Shown one piece after another: positions 60,877 to 64,000 of a stretch of DNA of 64,000 nt (position 1 is its first letter; the number at the start of each line of letters is the position of its first letter). The notes beneath the pieces are model-generated. The model worked only from the letters and a program-made list of their open reading frames with translations, did not search any database and had not been told where the DNA came from. The translations under genes and the position numbers were made by a program. This stretch comes from Streptomyces sp. NBC_01446. GTDB lineage: Bacteria > Actinomycetota > Actinomycetes > Streptomycetales > Streptomycetaceae. The stretch lies in NCBI RefSeq assembly GCF_026340095.1, contig NZ_JAPEPO010000003.1, positions 496,001-560,000 on the forward strand, written 5' to 3'.

Positions 60877-61137
60877 CTACTGGAGCTGGATCATCTTGCG
60901 GAGCGGTTCGTGGTGCCCGCAGTCCCAGCACTTCACCGTCTCGGGGAGTTGGGCGTAGCGGGTTCCTGAGATGCCGTAGGAGCCGTCGACGCGGAACCCT
61001 CCGCATGCCTGGCAGGGGGTGGCGTTGAATGAGGCACTGCACCTGAAGCAGTGGCCTTGAACGAATTCCTTCTGAAGCACGGGGATGCGGGTGTTGTGGC
61101 TGCCGCATCGCGCACAATGCACTTGCTTTGTCTGCAT
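60877..61137 (-). CDS. Zinc-ribbon protein of unknown function
   Basis: The 86-residue protein (start ATG 61137, or 61152 upstream) has three CxxC pairs: VHCARCGSHNT, GHCFRCSASFNATPCQACGG and VKCWDCGHHEPLRKM. Two zinc ribbons can be formed. No ribosome site is evident. Zinc-ribbon proteins of this size bind nucleic acid or partner proteins; the role is unknown. It converges on the DUF4262 gene with 45 bases between the stops. Confidence 0.7.
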   Translation of the reverse strand: MQTKQVHCARCGSHNTRIPVLQKEFVQGHCFRCSASFNATPCQACGGFRVDGSYGISGTRYAQLPETVKCWDCGHHEPLRKMIQLQ

Positions 61138-61324
61138 AGTTCGGGTGTACACCGAATTTCATGTGTGTCCCCCTGCCTGTCGCTCCCCCGAGTGGGACTG
61201 TAGAATCTCGCGGTTCATGTCACTGGACATTGCGCTGACCAGCAGGTTCTCGGGCTGTCTCACGTCGGTGCCAGGCACTCCTGTCTCAGGACGGATGGCA
61301 TTTCCTCGTAGCCTGCTCTATGAG

Positions 61325-61639
61325 TCAGGACGGCCGGGCTATGATCTGCTGGCGGGCCGAGTCCCAGACCTCCTCGAACTGGTCGGAGCTCAGCTCCTCG
61401 GGGTCGTGGCCTTCCCACTCTGATACGGGCAGTTCTGCGGTGATCCCGAACCTCTTGTCGTACTCATCGAGGCGGCCTGCATCCTGGGCTTGCTGCCATT
61501 CGCTGAGGGAGGCTGCTGCGATCGGGGTCGATGCAGGGCCCTGGAGCTCGATCTGCCGGGTCACCCACGCCTCGGCGTCGACCTCGAAGTAGAACCAGGT
61601 GTCTTCCTCGTCCCAGTAACAGCGCCTCCATGTCGTCAC
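61325..61639 (-). CDS. Conserved hypothetical protein
   Basis: GTG 61639 starts MTTWRRCYWDEEDTWFYFEV and gives 104 residues; the frame is open far upstream, but those residues are not conserved. The protein is acidic with conserved stretches AEAWVTRQIELQGPASTPIA, SLSEWQQAQDAGRLDEYDKR and PVSEWEGHDPEELS. No membrane segment or signal is present. Relatives are common in Streptomyces as hypotheticals. The TnpB element is 205 bases upstream. Confidence 0.72.
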   Translation of the reverse strand: MTTWRRCYWDEEDTWFYFEVDAEAWVTRQIELQGPASTPIAAASLSEWQQAQDAGRLDEYDKRFGITAELPVSEWEGHDPEELSSDQFEEVWDSARQQIIARPS

Positions 61640-61843
61640 CAGGCCATGATGGCGGAGTCTTCTGTCGGCTCCCGTGTCGATGTCAGAGCCGTGCTGGAGG
61701 ATTACGCCATGCTGATTGCAACTGATGAGGCGGGCCGCGTGGTGAGGAGACCCTCGAAGCCGGCGATAGGCAGGATGCTGGCCAACCTCCAGCGCGGGAC
61801 CGCGCATCTGGTCCTGGAACGCACAGAGGAGGACGTGACTCCT

Positions 61844-61867
61844 CCCCCTCATAGAGGGGGTTTCTCG
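61844..61867 (-). ncRNA. Possible 3' end of the TnpB guide RNA (omega RNA)
   Basis: In known IS200/IS605 elements the guide RNA covers the tnpB 3' region and ends at the right end, with the guide just outside. The 7-bp hairpin 61844-61860 directly follows the tnpB stop and would be its last stem. The guide would then be the flank below 61844 (starting GGAGTCACG on the minus strand). This is inference from family architecture. Confidence 0.35.
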
Positions 61868-63079
61868 CTACGCCGCTGCGGCTTCGCGACGGACCAGCCC
61901 GGCCCGTAGAACGTTGATGGCGCCCACGGTGTCCGCGTGCGCGGTGTGGCCGCACGAGACACAGTGGAACTTCGCCTGGGTGGGCCGGTTCTCCGCGCCG
62001 GTGTGCCCGCATGCGGGGCACCGGCGGGAGGTGTTGCGGGGGTCCACGGCGATCACTTCCCGTCCGGCGCTTTCAGCCTTGGCGGCCAGGATCGTCAGGA
62101 ACACCCCCCATCCGGCATCCGCGATCGAGCGGTTGAGTCCGGTCTTCGCGCCGGCCCCGTTGGGCAGGAAGCCGCCCGGCATCCCGGGGTCGGGCTTCGG
62201 CGCGGGAGCCTTGCTCATGTTGCGGATCTTGAGGTCCTCGTGCGCGATGAAATCGTGTCGGCGTACCAGGTCAAGGGCGGTTTTGTGGGCGTGGTCGAGG
62301 CGCTGGCGGCGCACCTTGCGGTGCAGCTTCGCGACCTTCTCGACCGCCCGCCGGTGGTTGGCAGTCCGCTTGTCACGGCGCACACGCGGAAACCTCGACA
62401 GGGCCTGCTGTGCGGCTTCCAGCTTCGCGGCGCTCTTCGCCCCGTGGCGCGGGCTGGGCACGAACTCGCCGTCGGAGGTGGTGAGGAAGTTGGCTATGCC
62501 CAGGTCGATCCCGACGAGGGAACCCGTCGCGGGCAGCGGTTCGGGCTGGACCTGCTCGACACTCAGCACGACGAACCACCGACGGCCCTCACGCTTCACG
62601 CTGATCGTCTTGACGGTGCCGGCCACGGGCCGGTGCTGGTGCACCCTGACGTGCCCGACACCTTGAAGCCGGACGCGGGTGACGGGGTCGTGAGGGGTGG
62701 AGTCCCAGCGGCAGCCGTCCCCGTCCTTCGGGAACTCCACGATGTCGAACCGCTTACCCGACCGGAAACGCGGATAGCCCGGCTTCTCTCCAGCCTTGAC
62801 CCGGCGGAAGAACGCTGCGAACGCTTTGTCCAGGCGGCGCAACGTGGCCTGCTGACTGGAGAACGACCAACGGCCCTGACGCGCCGGGTCGAAGGACCGG
62901 ATGTCCTTGAGCTGTACGGACTGCTGCCCGTACCGGACCGTCGTCTTGCTGGCGTGCCGGTAGGCGTCACGGCGTTCCTGCAACGCGCCGTTGTACAGCG
63001 AGCAGTGATCACACAGCATCTCACCGAGCGCCTGAGCCTGCCGCACGGTAGGCCGCATCAGGAACTTGTACGCACGCAT
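61868..63079 (-). CDS. tnpB: TnpB, RNA-guided transposon endonuclease
   Basis: ATG 63079 (MRAYKFLMRPTVRQAQAL) gives 403 residues; GTG 63091 would add four. The N-terminal helix-turn-helix domain is followed by a split RuvC nuclease: D in LVGIDLGIANFLT near 194, E in FIAHEDLKIRNM near 279 and D in AHADTVGAINVLRAGL near 384. A zinc finger CPACGHTG...CVSCGHT lies between the last two. All catalytic residues are present, so it is probably active as a guided nuclease. Confidence 0.95.
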   Translation of the reverse strand: MRAYKFLMRPTVRQAQALGEMLCDHCSLYNGALQERRDAYRHASKTTVRYGQQSVQLKDIRSFDPARQGRWSFSSQQATLRRLDKAFAAFFRRVKAGEKPGYPRFRSGKRFDIVEFPKDGDGCRWDSTPHDPVTRVRLQGVGHVRVHQHRPVAGTVKTISVKREGRRWFVVLSVEQVQPEPLPATGSLVGIDLGIANFLTTSDGEFVPSPRHGAKSAAKLEAAQQALSRFPRVRRDKRTANHRRAVEKVAKLHRKVRRQRLDHAHKTALDLVRRHDFIAHEDLKIRNMSKAPAPKPDPGMPGGFLPNGAGAKTGLNRSIADAGWGVFLTILAAKAESAGREVIAVDPRNTSRRCPACGHTGAENRPTQAKFHCVSCGHTAHADTVGAINVLRAGLVRREAAAA

Positions 63080-63200
63080 CACCCGGCCCACCCCCCTTCA
63101 GCTCTTTCAGCAACCTAACCGAGGCCACTGACAACCCCTCCGCAGACAGAACACCCGTGCACACATGACCGGTCAGAGCAGCCCCGAGATGCGTTTCACG

Positions 63201-63218
63201 CCCCGACTGAAGCCGGGG
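63201..63218. repeat. Left-end hairpin of the TnpB element
   Basis: CCCCGACTGAAGCCGGGG can fold with a five-pair stem. It sits 122 bases upstream of the TnpB start, where IS200/IS605 left-end hairpins are found, and 20 bases before the next gene. Confidence 0.5.
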
Positions 63219-63237
63219 ATACCACGCAAGAGAAGAG

Positions 63238-63468
63238 ATGGAGGGCAGTTGGTATGTGCAGGTGCTGCTTCGGGACGACAACACCTACCAACTCGAATTC
63301 CGGGACGGCGTAGCAGCCGAGCACTATCAGACGCGGACCATCGCCCAGGAGAAGGTCCTGACCGTCATGCTCGGCTGGGCGGCGGGCAAGGCGGACTGGA
63401 AGGACGGCTTCATGTGGAACAACATCGGCTCGCAGGTCGAGGCCGATGACGCCCGACATCAGGGCTGA
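63238..63468 (+). CDS. Small conserved hypothetical protein
   Basis: The 76-residue protein (MEGSWYVQVLLRDDNTYQLE..., LGWAAGKADWKDGFMWNNIG) is soluble with high coding bias. The AEHYQTRT and KVLTVMLGWA stretches are shared with Streptomyces hypotheticals of about this size, from memory. The start may have been altered by the TnpB element that ends 20 bases upstream. Confidence 0.6.
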   Translation: MEGSWYVQVLLRDDNTYQLEFRDGVAAEHYQTRTIAQEKVLTVMLGWAAGKADWKDGFMWNNIGSQVEADDARHQG

Positions 63469-63494
63469 CGCGACTTGACCTCGCGCCCTGCGTC

Positions 63495-63842
63495 ATGCCC
63501 GATTGCGGATGCCAGTTCGGGGCGGCCGCCCATGAGTTGCGGCCACGCCAGCCCTGTTCACTCCTCATCCCGCGACGGGAAGAATCCCTGGCGTACCGAT
63601 CCGTCGACGCTGAACGGGTACACAACAGCGTGGTCCATGATGCTCAACGGCGGGGTGGGGTTCTCGATGACGATCACCTGGCCTGGGAGATCGCCGAGGA
63701 GGTCATGTTTGTCTGGAACGCCCACACCGCCTGGAAGAACCGATTCACCGACACCGCCCTCATTCTCGCCGTGCTGGCCGTTCCAGCACTGGCCCTGCCT
63801 GTCTGTTCCTCGCCAGCGACGTCCGCAGAGACCGCAAACTAA
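63495..63842 (+). CDS. Uncertain reading frame with one possible membrane helix
   Basis: The 115-codon frame ends DTALILAVLAVPALALPVCS with SPATSAETAN, one possible membrane helix. On the opposite strand (63558 to about 63700) an equally biased frame ends YPFSVDGSVRQGFFPSRDEE and may be the real gene's 3' end. The strand cannot be decided from bias alone. The last 158 bases of the window show nothing supported. Confidence 0.25.
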   Translation: MPDCGCQFGAAAHELRPRQPCSLLIPRREESLAYRSVDAERVHNSVVHDAQRRGGVLDDDHLAWEIAEEVMFVWNAHTAWKNRFTDTALILAVLAVPALALPVCSSPATSAETAN

Positions 63843-64000
63843 CAGCCATGGCCAGGACAAACCAGCCGTCTGCCGCTCTGGGCAGCGGCAGCACAGCCCG
63901 GCCATGGCTCGTCGCAGCCGGGCGACAGCAACTCGACTCTGATTGAGCCTTGTATCGAGTGCTCTGTGACCGCGGCGGTGTTCGTGTGCGAAGGCGAGGT

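Larger units (their letters stand above)
61844..63218. mobile_element. IS200/IS605-type element with TnpB only (IS1341 type)
   Basis: The unit comprises tnpB with a hairpin at each side: CCCCCTC-ATA-GAGGGGG (61844-61860) just beyond the tnpB 3' end and CCCCG-N8-CGGGG (63201-63218) upstream of its 5' end. No tnpA is present. Such lone tnpB elements depend on a TnpA elsewhere. The exact ends are inferred from the hairpins and could differ by some bases. Confidence 0.65.

Noticed and set aside
63558..63842. A firm gene call at the window's right end
   Set aside because: Both strands show similar third-position bias and no family is recognised, so only a low-confidence entry is given.

Overview
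The window is high-GC DNA with strong G/C third-position bias, GTG/TTG starts, AGGAGG ribosome sites, Tat-type secreted proteins, DUF397-era actinobacterial families (DUF1876, DUF5996, DUF4262) and a bxl-type xylan-sugar operon. All of this points to a Streptomyces or a very close relative. The density of insertion sequences, truncated genes and unrelated accessory genes suggests a chromosome arm or a large plasmid rather than the core region. No tRNA, rRNA, CRISPR array or phage module was seen.

Layout. 0-8.1 kb: a cut-off serine hydrolase, a two-gene Fic/Doc-like toxin-antitoxin pair, then an Lrp/AsnC regulator, a 988-residue kinase + M23-like + class III aminotransferase fusion and a flavin amine oxidase, probably one amine-metabolism locus. 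8.2-17.2 kb: a gene graveyard. Tautomerase, MBL-hydrolase and LysR remnants are fused head to tail, MFS transporter, nitronate monooxygenase and DnaE remnants are fused in one reading direction, and an IS3-family element is split by an IS30-family element. A RibD-type reductase and an isochorismatase-like hydrolase remain whole. 17.2-26.1 kb: a complete xylan/xylo-oligosaccharide locus read leftwards: LacI regulator, binding protein, two permeases, GH3, GH10 xylanase and GH62 arabinofuranosidase, with a visible promoter and TTCCGGAA operators.

26.4-39.2 kb: phenolic acid decarboxylase (its expected ATG reads CTG), LysR / PrpF isomerase / dicarboxylate symporter, phytanoyl-CoA dioxygenase-like gene with a 91-residue partner and a divergent AraC regulator, small remnants of GH10 and FabF genes beside an 18-bp palindrome, an alpha/beta hydrolase, an NmrA-type protein, DUF5996 and a PfkB kinase. 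39.2-43.5 kb: two pseudogenes, a TetR regulator with CTAGC-N3-GCTAG operators facing two small membrane proteins, a VOC protein, and sigma-factor and LysE remnants joined at a CCCTG repeat. 43.6-53.1 kb: CapA-like and DUF72 genes tail to tail, DUF1876, an IS630-family insertion into an anti-sigma-type ATPase gene, a MarR pair, a frameshifted IS5-family transposase and a badly decayed membrane protein gene that carries a 44-bp perfect palindrome. 53.2-64 kb: small secreted repeat protein, cysteine hydrolase, Tat-exported epoxide-hydrolase-like protein, two SDRs, FMN reductase, phosphatase, DUF4262, a zinc-ribbon protein and a lone TnpB element.

How the genes work together. The clearest pathway is xylan use: GH10 and GH62 are exported to cut arabinoxylan, the ABC importer takes up xylo-oligosaccharides, GH3 hydrolyses them and the LacI protein probably senses the sugar. 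Phenolic acid decarboxylase next door would suit ferulate or coumarate released from the same plant polymer. The rest is a patchwork with many small deletions, several of them at short tandem repeats. Frameshifts are reported as read; a sequencing error cannot be excluded for single-base cases.
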